Position numbers and translations under genes: made by a program. This document shows positions 1 to 6,973 of a stretch of DNA of 24,621 bases, piece after piece. Each line of letters starts with the position of its first letter. Within the stretch, counting starts at the first letter, position 1. The notes under the pieces were generated by a model. That model was not told where the DNA came from. It did not search any database and worked only from the letters and a program-made list of their open reading frames with translations. The stretch lies in NCBI GenBank assembly GCA_046732855.1, contig JBKPNX010000144.1, positions 1-24,621 of the forward strand, in the 5' to 3' direction. Origin of the DNA: JBKPNX01 sp046732855. GTDB taxonomy: Bacteria > Pseudomonadota > Alphaproteobacteria > Geminicoccales > Geminicoccaceae.

Positions 1-926
1 CCTGGCCGCGGCGCCGGGCGCGCTCGGTCGCACGCTGGAAGCCTCGGAGTTCTCCGGTTTGCCTGCTGAACGAGCCGCGCAAGCCGTCCACCACCAGGAG
101 GGACGGTCCGGCTGAGCCGAAGGGGCGCCTCGCGTTCGACATCACTGAGACAATCGGAGTGCTGGGTACCGCGGCACGGGGCCGCCGGCGGCTGCTCGAC
201 GATCAAGTGTTCGTCCTCTCCGACAGGAGTGACGATGGCGTCCTTGGCGCAAGTCGACTACGCCGCGCCGCGCACGTGATCGGGGCCGCGCTCGGCCAAA
301 AGCGAGTTCGCCGCCGCCGTTCTATCTCAGGGAATCTTCCCGAGCGGTGTGGTCCAGGCGGACGGGCGCCTCGAACCCACCCAGTTCCAGCGGCTGGTGG
401 AGCGCTTTCGGGCGTTCGCGGGTACCGAGCGGGCGGCGCGCGCGTTGGTTCTCGACCAGGGCCTGAAAATGCAGCAGCTGTCCATCTCGCCCGAAGACAC
501 CGAGCTCCTGGCGTCGCGGCGGTTCACCGTCGAGGAGCTCGCCCGCCTGTACAGGTGCCACCGCCGATCATCGGGGACCTGTCACACGGCACGTTCACCA
601 ATTCCGAGACGCTGATTCGCTTGTTCGCGCAAAGCACGTTGGCGCAGTGGTGCCGCAAGCTCGAGCGCGCGCTGGAGCGCCAGGTGCTGTCCGAAGCGGC
701 GCGCGCGACGCACGAAATTGAAATTGACCTCTCGGGCCTGTTGCGCGGCGACCCCGAGACCCGCTGGAAGTCGCATCAAATTGCCCTGAACACGGGCGCG
801 CTCACCATCAACGAAGTGCGCGAGATCGAAGGCTTCTCGCCCCTGTCCGAGTCTTCGGAGCTCACGCCCGCGCCTCTGCCGAACGGCGCCGACATTGCCG
901 ACGAACTAACCACGGCGGCCGAGTGA
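1..926 (+). pseudogene. phage portal protein (HK97-type), frameshifted, 5' end outside window
   Basis: Portal proteins form the dodecameric ring through which phage DNA enters the capsid. Three consecutive stretches read as one portal protein only if the frame changes twice. Frame 3 from about base 63 gives LLNEP, then GRLAFDITE and LLDDQVFVLSDRSDDGVLG. Frame 1 from about 301 gives SEFAAAVLSQGIFPSGVV, then LKMQQLSISPEDTELL and FTVEELARLY. Frame 3 from about 556 gives VPPPIIGDLSHGTFTNSE and a C-terminal part with DLSGLLRGDPETRW, ending in TGA at 924-926. The order and motifs match the second half of the family. The first shift lies at an A run (298-301, one base too many) and the second at GG (554-555, one base too few). 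The gene is either decayed or carries sequencing errors. Family recognition is from memory of motifs; the frame changes are read directly. Confidence 0.75.
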
Positions 927-927
927 T

Positions 928-1740
928 GTGGCGCGTAAGAGCCGCTATCACATCCCGAGCCAGGAGATGGTGGCGCGCGCTCTGCGCGATGCTGCGAATA
1001 TTCATCAGCCGTGGCGCGGAGAGGGGCCCGCCCGCCACCTGATCCGCCAGGGCCTGTGCCTCCAAGGGTGCCGCTGGGGCCGCGCGGACGAGAGAGCGCG
1101 AATACTGGTCGCCCGCGCCAGGTCCATCGTCAACGGCGTGCCAGCGCCTCGCGGCTGGGACCACAACGACCTCAGCCTATATGTCGGGCGCGCCGAGTGC
1201 GCGGTCTGCGACAAGCTGTTCCTCCTGTCCCGCCCTGGCCACATTTATTGCAGCCACGCTTGCGCCGAACGGGCGCGCCGAATGCAGGCGTATCGCCCCG
1301 TCCTGGCCCGCTGCGCCCACTGCGACACCCTCATGGAAGCCCCGCGCCCTGATCAGACGTACTGCTCGTCAGCATGCCTGAAACAGGCCTGGTGGGCGCG
1401 GCAGAAGGCTGTACGCCCCGAACGCCCATGTGCCAGGTGCGGCGCTACGATCCCGCCCGAGGCCCGTCCTGACATGCGCTATTGCACCCCACGCTGCGCC
1501 CGTGCCACCGCCTCAGCCTTGAGACGCGCACGTCGAGCCAATGGTCACGTCTCGCACGCTGGCGCCGAAGGCTTTGACACGGCGTTGCCCCCTGAGCGGC
1601 GCATTGGTCCACAGCACTGTCCAGGTCAGGTATCTTCTTTACATGACCAAGGACGGAAAGCCGGGCGAGAAAGGCGGCGGACATCAGCTTCCGCCCTGGC
1701 GACGTCCTCAGCCAAACCGCGACCCAGTTCCGTTGCCTGA
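928..1740 (+). CDS. triple zinc-knuckle protein, phage-associated, function unknown
   Basis: A 270-residue protein starting at GTG one base after the portal stop. Residues 91-190 hold three copies of a C-x2-C-x13/14-C-x3-C motif: Cys91/94/108/112, Cys129/132/146/150 and Cys168/171/186/190. Each copy has a YC or RYC at the third cysteine, so each probably binds one zinc. The N-terminal 85 residues are basic and carry no motif I know. The tail after about residue 195 is low-complexity and overlaps the next gene, so the true end may be earlier. The position beside a portal gene suggests a phage accessory or DNA/RNA-binding protein. The zinc binding is inferred from cysteine spacing; no enzymatic motif is visible. 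Confidence 0.6.
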   Translation: MARKSRYHIPSQEMVARALRDAANIHQPWRGEGPARHLIRQGLCLQGCRWGRADERARILVARARSIVNGVPAPRGWDHNDLSLYVGRAECAVCDKLFLLSRPGHIYCSHACAERARRMQAYRPVLARCAHCDTLMEAPRPDQTYCSSACLKQAWWARQKAVRPERPCARCGATIPPEARPDMRYCTPRCARATASALRRARRANGHVSHAGAEGFDTALPPERRIGPQHCPGQVSSLHDQGRKAGRERRRTSASALATSSAKPRPSSVA

Positions 1741-1834
1741 ACCGCGTCGTCCTCCACCGTCCTCTCCTCCGGAAAAGGGCATACCACCACGCCGGCCAGA
1801 GCCGCCGCCGGCAAGAGGGCCGAAGAAGCAATGA
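1643..1834 (+). CDS. small proline-rich charged protein coupled to the SLATT-like gene
   Basis: This 63-residue protein starts at ATG 1643 (MTKDGKPGEKGGG) and is more than a quarter proline in its second half, with repeated P-E/R-P patterns and a basic end (RGPKKQ). Its TGA overlaps the ATG of the following gene (ATGA at 1831-1834), the usual sign of translational coupling. That coupling is the main reason to accept such a short ORF. It overlaps the tail of the zinc-knuckle ORF by about 100 bases. No signal peptide or membrane segment is seen; it should be soluble and disordered. I do not recognise a named family. The ribosome binding site is weak. Confidence 0.5.
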   Translation: MTKDGKPGEKGGGHQLPPWRRPQPNRDPVPLPEPRRPPPSSPPEKGIPPRRPEPPPARGPKKQ

Positions 1835-2366
1835 CCAGAACCATTGAAGACGATCTCAACAGGGTTGCGGGCAGGATCGACCGTTCCAAGCGATATCATC
1901 AGCGGCGGCGGGGGTTTTTAGAGGGTGTGAATAGGTGCATCATGTTCCTGATTATCGTCACGGGTTCCGCTGCAGCCGCGGACGTGTTTGGTGACTATCG
2001 TTGGTTGGCGCTTTTGATCCCATTCTGGCGGGCCTCGATCTGGTCTGTGCGCCCAGTCACAAGGCACGGGACCACGAGATCCTTTTTCGGCGTTTCAGCG
2101 AGGCTGACGCCGAGCTAAACGCTATCAAGCCTCACGAACCAGACAAGTTGTCCGAACTCGAAAGGAAGATTCTCATGATTGAGGCCGATGAGCCGCGGAC
2201 GTTCTGCGCTTTGGAGCGGTCCTGTTACAACGAGGTTGCTCAGGCGCGCGGTCACCGCGAACTCATTCGGCCGCTTCGGTGGCACCAGCGCTTGCTCATG
2301 CATGTCTGGGCGTTCCAGGATCTGATGGATGACGACGAGCCGACCCCGTCGAGGTCGGCCGCCTAA
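1831..2366 (+). pseudogene. SLATT-like two-TM small membrane protein, one frameshift
   Basis: Frame 1 from ATG 1831 gives a basic N-terminus (RIDRSKRYHQRRRGFLEGV) and a hydrophobic segment (IMFLIIVTGSAAAADVF), then WLALLIP. From about 2022 the protein continues in frame 3 as ILAGLDLVCAPSHKARDHEI, then RRFSEADAELN, then KILMIEADEPRTFCALE and an RWHQRLLMHVW tail, ending at TAA 2364-2366. Joined, this is about 178 residues with two adjacent membrane segments followed by a cytosolic helical region. That is the layout of SLATT-type proteins and of a widespread small alphaproteobacterial membrane family with APxxKARDHE and IEADEPPxxxAL motifs. One missing C in the CCC at 2019-2021 explains the shift. 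SLATT proteins have been predicted to be effectors in nucleotide-linked conflict systems; membership here is inferred from motifs. Confidence 0.6.
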
Positions 2367-2440
2367 AAACCGTGCAAGGCTCGCGGCGCCGTAAAATGGG
2401 GCGTGGCATAGAGCAAAGTTCGGCAACCGCAACGGCTGGC

Positions 2441-2530
2441 CATGTCGCGAGCATGTCGCGAGTAGCCGTTGGCCGCCGCTGGAAAACCCTGGAAACGCTT
2501 GTCATCCGATGTCGCGACATGCCGCGACAC
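2441..2530. promoter_or_regulatory. cluster of TGTCGCGA repeats and a 12-bp palindrome, possible operator
   Basis: An 11-base unit catgtcgcgag is repeated head to tail at 2441-2451 and 2452-2462. It is followed at 2509-2520 by the perfect palindrome atgtcgcgacat, and a degenerate copy (gccgcgacac) follows at once. The shared core is TGTCGCGA. The palindrome overlaps the ATG of the next ORF (2509), which would suit autorepression. No specific regulator is known to me for this site, so the operator role is inference. Confidence 0.4.
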
Positions 2531-3012
2531 ATTCGGAGCTACTAGACCAGCACCTTGGCGTGGTGCACCAGCATATCGGCGGCGCGCTCAGGAACCTGAT
2601 CGGCATCTCCGAGAATATAGGATACGGGCTCGACGTGCTCGACGGCTGGTTTGAAGCCCGCCGCCTTGACGCGATGGAGCATGGACAGTCAGAAGATCTG
2701 AGCGAACCGCAGCAGATCGAAGCGCCCGTAATCGAGGCCGAGCCCGTGCCTGACGAACCGCGGCCCGAGCGCGGTCCCGAGCGCGGTGCGGAGCGCGGTG
2801 CCAAGCGGGGCGCAAAACACCATGCGGTGCGCCCAAGACCGAAGCGGGGCGCGTCGGCAAGGACGGGTACATCTGGCCGCCATTCCGCGAGAAACGCCTG
2901 GAAAGCGCCGCATAGCTACACGATGGGGCAGCCAATCGTGCTGCCCCTATCGCTTGGGCTGGCATTCGCTCGTGAGCGGGGATCGACCGTTGCGCTGCTG
3001 GGGCGCAGATAG
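2509..3012 (+). CDS. hypothetical protein with Arg/Gly-rich repeats
   Basis: A 167-residue ORF of unknown function in the mobile region. The N-terminal 60 residues look helical (LLDQHLGVVHQHIGGALRNL, then GLDVLDGWFEARRLD). An acidic, proline-containing linker follows (residues about 65-85), then a basic repeat ERGPERGAERGAKRGAK encoded by 12-base DNA repeats, and a basic tail. It has no signal peptide or membrane segment. The start at 2509 lies inside the palindrome and has only a weak ribosome binding site, so a later start is possible. The stop is 11 bases before a GC-rich hairpin. High GC gives several overlapping ORFs here; I prefer this frame for its helical N-terminus and position, with limited certainty. 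Confidence 0.4.
   Translation: MSRHAATHSELLDQHLGVVHQHIGGALRNLIGISENIGYGLDVLDGWFEARRLDAMEHGQSEDLSEPQQIEAPVIEAEPVPDEPRPERGPERGAERGAKRGAKHHAVRPRPKRGASARTGTSGRHSARNAWKAPHSYTMGQPIVLPLSLGLAFARERGSTVALLGRR
2767..2814 (+). repeat. 12-bp tandem repeat, about four copies
   Basis: Units start at 2767, 2779, 2791 and 2803. The first three are gagcgcggt plus three variable bases; the fourth (aagcggggcgca) has diverged. They encode ERGP, ERGA, ERGA and KRGA in the overlapping hypothetical protein. Because the unit length is a multiple of three, copy-number change would keep the frame. Confidence 0.75.
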
Positions 3013-3014
3013 GT

Positions 3015-3047
3015 ACAAAGAAAAAGCCGCGGCGCGAACCGCGGCTT
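3015..3047 (-). terminator. strong hairpin, T-tract on the minus strand
   Basis: A 9-bp perfect stem (3024-3032 with 3039-3047, sequence aagccgcgg / ccgcggctt) encloses a 6-base loop. Read on the minus strand it is followed by tttttcttt, the form of an intrinsic terminator. On the plus strand only two T residues follow. All nearby genes are on plus, so it either stops antisense transcripts entering from the integrase side or works weakly in both directions after the hypothetical gene. Confidence 0.6.
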
Positions 3048-3067
3048 AAGACAAACTGGACAGGACG

Positions 3068-3280
3068 GTGAATACTACCAACCCCGCTACTACACAAGCC
3101 CAAAATTCAGTTCAGCGCTGCGGCGCGTGCGGACAGCACGGCCAGCCGCCATCTATCGCTGGCACCCCGCAGCCCAACGATCTCACCGTGAAGCCCTGGG
3201 CTGGCGCCTTGCGGCTGATCTGCCGCTCCTGTGCGGACACTTCCATGGTGGACCGTGCCGTTCGGAAGCCGCGCCCGTGA
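3068..3280 (+). CDS. small zinc-ribbon protein of the integration cassette
   Basis: A 70-residue protein starting at GTG 3068, with a ggacagga ribosome binding site just upstream. CGACG near residue 18 and CRSC near residue 52 form a CxxC...CxxC pair, suggesting one structural zinc. Its TGA overlaps the GTG start of the next gene (GTGA at 3277-3280), indicating translational coupling with the HTH and integrase genes. The family is not recognised. It may be a small DNA-binding or recombination accessory protein, but that rests only on position. Confidence 0.6.
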   Translation: MNTTNPATTQAQNSVQRCGACGQHGQPPSIAGTPQPNDLTVKPWAGALRLICRSCADTSMVDRAVRKPRP

Positions 3281-3567
3281 GCGCCAAGCGTCGTCTCGCC
3301 ACCATCCGACCGCGCATCGTGAACGACGCGGCGTTGGCCGAATATCTCGGGCGGTCGCCGTCCTGGCTCAACCAACATCGCCACCAGCTGGAGGCGCAAG
3401 GCTTCCCCCAGCGCTTGCCCGTGCTTGGCGGCAACGATCTCGACGCGGTTGATCAATACATTGATCAGCTGCGCAACGTCGGCATCACCATGAGCCCGTC
3501 TGCTGATGCCGACGATCTCTGGCGACGGGCAACGGGGCAGGGCAATGGCAAGGAACGACACTCCTAG
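3277..3567 (+). CDS. HTH DNA-binding protein upstream of integrase (possible excisionase)
   Basis: This 96-residue protein starts at GTG 3277, overlapping the previous stop, and runs 23 bases into the integrase gene. Residues about 16-45 (NDAALAEYLGRSPSWLNQHR) read as a helix-turn-helix of the AlpA/MerR-like type found in excisionases and in short proteins next to phage integrases. The C-terminal half contains DLDAVDQYIDQLRN and a polar tail. An excisionase or recombination-directionality role is inferred from the fold and from the tight overlap with the recombinase; a simple regulator of integrase is the alternative. The ORF is open upstream to 3127, but the GTG coupling and the start of the HTH argue for 3277. 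Confidence 0.65.
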   Translation: MSAKRRLATIRPRIVNDAALAEYLGRSPSWLNQHRHQLEAQGFPQRLPVLGGNDLDAVDQYIDQLRNVGITMSPSADADDLWRRATGQGNGKERHS

Positions 3568-4756
3568 GCCGCGCTATCTCGTCGAGAAACGCGGCAGCTT
3601 TTTCTGGCAGCCGTCCAAGGGCCTGAAGCGGCTTGGCTACAAGTCAGTGCCGCTGGGCAAGGACGAAGCCAAGGCGATCGACGGCGCGAACATCATCAAC
3701 GCGCGCCTGGATCAACACCGCGGGGCGATGCCGATCGTGGCCAAGGACCAGCATGGAACGATCCCATGGCTGATCGAGAACTATAAGAACAGCCCTGGCT
3801 ACAGCAAGCTCGCGGCCGGAACCAAGGCGGTACGGCAGTCCGAACTGCGCCGCATCCTGGCGTGGTCCACCAAGCTCGGCGATCCGCCGATGCGCGCGAT
3901 CACCAAGCTGCACGCCGAACAACTCTGGTCGAGCATCATCGCGGAAGCGGATGCCAAGCGTTCGATCGCCCATCGGGCCCGTCCGATGGTCCAGCAGGCG
4001 GAAACGATTATCGGTCGGTGCAGCCATCTCTGGAACTACGCGCTTGACCTCGAAGATGTCGTTGAGCGCAACCCGTTCCGCAAGCTGCGGCGCGAGCTGC
4101 CCGACATCCCGCCGCGCCCGCAGGTGTGGAAGCCCGAACAGATCGCCATCGTCATCGAAAAGGCGATCGAGCTTGGCTATCCTTCGATCGCGCTGGCCGT
4201 GCTCGTCGGTATCAATACCGCACAGCGTCCATCCGACATTTTGCGCTTGAAGTGGTCGAACTACGATCCGACGAACGGCAAGAACGGCGCGATCACGCTG
4301 ACCCAAGCCAAGACGGGCGCGACCGTCACGATTCCCGTCACCGAGGAGTTGAAGATCGCCTTGCACGACGCCAAGCGCGAGCTGACCGAAAGCAAGGTGG
4401 TGGCGTTGAACGCCGTTGACCGACCGATTATGGCGAGGCAGGACGGGCAGCATTACACCCAACGTCGGATTGCTGGCCAAGCCTGGAAACTGAGCGCTTT
4501 CGAACGGCGGTTCCGATACGTGCGCGGCGAGGCCGAGATCCCGGCCGATATGCAGTTCCGGGACATGAGGCGGACTGCGGCGACGACGCTCGCCGAAGCG
4601 GGCTGCTCGTTGCACGAAATCGCGGCCATCGGCGGATGGACGGTCGAGAACGTCGCCAAGATGATGGCGACCTATGCCAAGGTAAACCTGACCATGGCGC
4701 AGAATGCCGTCGCCAAGCTCGAACAGTATCGCGCCAAACGGCAGTTGGAACAGTGA
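3545..4756 (+). CDS. int: tyrosine-type site-specific recombinase (phage integrase)
   Basis: A 403-residue integrase that would catalyse strand exchange between phage and chromosomal attachment sites. An N-terminal arm/core-binding part (residues 1-190) precedes the catalytic domain. Box I Arg228 lies in TAQRPSDILRLKW, a beta-hairpin Lys in LTQAKTGATVTIPV, box II Arg342 in FRDMRRTAATTLAEAG, a Trp in IGGW, and the nucleophile is Tyr377 in MMATYAKVN. The usual box II His (HxLR) is Arg339 here, a variant I recall from other alphaproteobacterial phage integrases. ATG 3545 is preferred over 3506 because an AGGG-like site precedes it. The gene lies at the right edge of the phage region, so one attachment site should lie just downstream. 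Confidence 0.9.
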   Translation: MARNDTPRPRYLVEKRGSFFWQPSKGLKRLGYKSVPLGKDEAKAIDGANIINARLDQHRGAMPIVAKDQHGTIPWLIENYKNSPGYSKLAAGTKAVRQSELRRILAWSTKLGDPPMRAITKLHAEQLWSSIIAEADAKRSIAHRARPMVQQAETIIGRCSHLWNYALDLEDVVERNPFRKLRRELPDIPPRPQVWKPEQIAIVIEKAIELGYPSIALAVLVGINTAQRPSDILRLKWSNYDPTNGKNGAITLTQAKTGATVTIPVTEELKIALHDAKRELTESKVVALNAVDRPIMARQDGQHYTQRRIAGQAWKLSAFERRFRYVRGEAEIPADMQFRDMRRTAATTLAEAGCSLHEIAAIGGWTVENVAKMMATYAKVNLTMAQNAVAKLEQYRAKRQLEQ

Positions 4757-4917
4757 TGGAATGATGGAACGCGGCGGAGTTAAGTCATTGAAACTGCTGG
4801 GCTGTTCGCCTCACTCGGCCTTCGCCCGAACAGCTCGCAAGATTGCATCGGAGGCAGATGGCGCTTACACGCAGTTGCTCGACCGACCGAGGCTTCGAAA
4901 CAGAAGGGAACGGACCA
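4757..4917. other. element-chromosome junction, attachment site expected but not identified
   Basis: These 161 bases separate the integrase from the first chromosomal-type gene. They hold no tRNA fragment and no strong hairpin. The only repeat is a short tandem around the integrase stop (tgatggaa at 4754-4761 followed by tgatggaac). If the integrase is active, a core site should lie here, with its partner beyond the left edge of the window. Confidence 0.3.
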
Positions 4918-5475
4918 ATGCCTCTGACACGAAGGCTGGCGCTGACCACCGCGCTTTTCGCGCTCGCCGCCTGCACGTCCAAAAGTCCCAGCGATCGGGC
5001 CGCGCACAAGGCGGAGATCGATGCCGGCGCCGACGCTGCCTTGAGCAAGCTCTATGCCGAGAATCCCGCGGCCAAGGAACTCGCCGGCCGCGCCAAGGGC
5101 GTCGCCATCTTCCCGAACATCGTGAAAGGTGGTCTCGGAGTCGGGGGCGAGAGTGGCGACGGCGTCCTGCGCGTAGGTGGCAAGCCCGTCGCCTACTACA
5201 ACACCTCGGGTGCCTCGCTCGGCCTTCAGGCGGGTATCCAATCTTATTCGCAGGTGCTGATGTTCCTTACCGAGCCGGCGCTGGCCGCCTTTCGCGACAG
5301 CTCTGGTTGGGAGGCCGGCGTCGACGGCTCGGTCGCCGTCCTGCAGAGCGGCGCGAGCGGCAAGCTCGACACGACCAATATTCACGATCCGGTCGTCGGC
5401 TACGTATTTGGTGAACAGGGCCTGATGGCGGACGCCGCAATCGAAGGCTCGAAGTATACCAAGCTCGAGCTTTGA
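4918..5475 (+). CDS. SYLF-domain (Ysc84-like) lipoprotein
   Basis: A 185-residue protein with a lipoprotein signal: a basic start, a hydrophobic stretch and the lipobox LAAC with Cys19, so it should be lipid-anchored in the envelope. The rest is a SYLF domain, seen in AKGVAIFPNIVKGGLGVGG, then YYNTSGASLGLQAGIQSY, and a C-terminal VFGEQGLM. SYLF domains bind phosphoinositides in eukaryotes; in bacteria they are common secreted lipoproteins of unclear role. ATG 4918 is chosen over upstream in-frame starts because it begins the signal peptide and follows an agaaggga ribosome binding site. It is the first chromosomal-looking gene after the integrase, and the DUF937 gene follows on the same strand. 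Confidence 0.88.
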   Translation: MPLTRRLALTTALFALAACTSKSPSDRAAHKAEIDAGADAALSKLYAENPAAKELAGRAKGVAIFPNIVKGGLGVGGESGDGVLRVGGKPVAYYNTSGASLGLQAGIQSYSQVLMFLTEPALAAFRDSSGWEAGVDGSVAVLQSGASGKLDTTNIHDPVVGYVFGEQGLMADAAIEGSKYTKLEL

Positions 5476-5591
5476 GCTACGATCGGCGAAGCACCGACAT
5501 ACATTCGCTTGCCGGAGACGCAGCTCAAGTTACGCGGATGTGCTGGGACGAGACTACTCGAAGGTGCTCATGAAGACCACGAGGGGACACG

Positions 5592-6725
5592 ATGGCTCAG
5601 AACTTGATCGATCTGCTGGAGCGGCTGCTCGGCAGCAGTGACGTGCTGTCGAGGCTCGGAGCCCTGATCGGGCTCAGCCCGGAAAACACCAAGGGAGTGA
5701 TCGGCGTCGCTGTTCCGGCGATTCTGGCGGGTCTCGTGGGCATCGCACAAAGGCCGGACGGGCGGGACCGGCTCGCGGCGGCGGTCCAGGGTCAAGACAC
5801 GAGCGTGCTCGACAATCTTGCGGGTACCTTGAGTGGCGGTCGCGAGCAATCGTTGATCGACTCTGGTCGCGGCCTGCTCGGCTCATTGTTCGGCCCCGGC
5901 AAGGTCGACGGGTTGGCCAGCGCCATCGCCAGCTCGTGCGGCGTCAACCAGAGCTCGGCCGGATCGTTGCTCGGCGCCCTGGCTCCGGTGGTTCTCGGCG
6001 CGCTCGGCCGCGAGCAGCGCTCCCAGGGCCTCGACGCGCAAGGCCTGGCCAGGTTGTTGATCAGCCAGAAGGACAGCATCGTGCAGGCGCTGCCGGCAGG
6101 TCTGGCGAGTGCGCTGGGCTCGACCGGGCTGCTCGACGGCGTGGTCGATCGGCTGGGCCAGGGCGCGAGCGCCGCGGCGCCGGCGGCGCGCGCGACCGCC
6201 ACCGCAGCGACCGCCACCCCAGGGACCCGCCCTGCCGGGGCTACCACCACGCCTCCACGGCAGCCGGGCAGCAGCTCGCTGCTGCGCTGGATCGTCGGCG
6301 TCGCGGTTCTGCTGGCGTTGATCTGGGCCGCTTACCATTACCTGTACCGTGGCGAGCCGGTGCGTGAAGCGACCCGGGTCGGCGAGCCGGCGGCGAATCT
6401 GATGGTCGGCGACGTCAACGTCGGCCAGCAGGTCACGGACGTGTTCAACAACGCGACCACAGCGCTCAATGGCGTCACCGATGCCGCCTCGGCCCAGGCG
6501 GCCGTGCCGAAGCTGAACGGGATCAACGACAGCCTGACCAAGCTCGATGGTCTGGTCGACCAGCTGCCGGCGGAAGGCAAGACGGCGCTCGCCACCTTGG
6601 TGTCCGGGCAACTGCCCAACCTGGAAGCCCTGATCGCGAAGGTGACCGCGCTGCCGGGAGTCGGCGACATTATCAAGCCGATCACCGACACGATGCTGCA
6701 GAAGCTGCGGGCGTTGACCGCTTAG
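5592..6725 (+). CDS. DUF937 (YidB-like) protein with a C-terminal membrane anchor
   Basis: A 377-residue protein. Residues 1-190 form a DUF937/YidB-type domain of short Gly/Leu/Ala-rich helical repeats (GSSDVLSRLGALIGLSPENT, then VGVNQSS-like SCGVNQSSAGSLLGALAP, then LARLLISQKDSI). An Ala/Thr/Pro linker (about 195-228) leads to one transmembrane helix at about 231-251 (WIVGVAVLLALIWAAYHYLY). A C-terminal domain of about 120 residues follows, presumably periplasmic, containing VGQQVTDVFNNATTALNGV. No catalytic motif is seen and the family's role is unknown. The start has a gagggg ribosome binding site. It lies 116 bases after the SYLF lipoprotein on the same strand, so the two could be co-transcribed. 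Confidence 0.8.
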   Translation: MAQNLIDLLERLLGSSDVLSRLGALIGLSPENTKGVIGVAVPAILAGLVGIAQRPDGRDRLAAAVQGQDTSVLDNLAGTLSGGREQSLIDSGRGLLGSLFGPGKVDGLASAIASSCGVNQSSAGSLLGALAPVVLGALGREQRSQGLDAQGLARLLISQKDSIVQALPAGLASALGSTGLLDGVVDRLGQGASAAAPAARATATAATATPGTRPAGATTTPPRQPGSSSLLRWIVGVAVLLALIWAAYHYLYRGEPVREATRVGEPAANLMVGDVNVGQQVTDVFNNATTALNGVTDAASAQAAVPKLNGINDSLTKLDGLVDQLPAEGKTALATLVSGQLPNLEALIAKVTALPGVGDIIKPITDTMLQKLRALTA

Positions 6726-6973
6726 GTCGCAACCTCGCTGGCAGAACCGAGCCTGCAGGCTGCTGACATAGCGCGAGCGCGCAGTCGCCAGCTCAGCAGG
6801 GGTCGTCCAGAGCTGCAGGATCAGGCTCGAGACCTGCCGCAGGCAGGGCACGGGCGGCCGACAACAAGTGGCGCGTGCATCTACGCCCATGGCGGCAAGC
6901 TGTCGGGCTGGGGCGCGGCAGGCGTCTACGCGTGATCAGGCCGACAGCGGGCACCTCCGGCAAGGGCCTGGCG

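Noticed and set aside
298..560. Programmed ribosomal frameshifting in the portal gene
   Set aside because: The shifts are of opposite sign and lie at short homopolymers without a slippery heptamer or downstream structure; single-base indels explain them better.
2010..2030. Programmed frameshift at the gcgcttttga stretch of the SLATT-like gene
   Set aside because: It does not match the X-XXY-YYZ slippery pattern, and the frame change fits one missing C a few bases later.
6875..6973. N-terminal extension of the membrane protein
   Set aside because: The 33 extra residues are Arg/Gly-rich with no ribosome binding site; ATG 6974 gives a more plausible protein.
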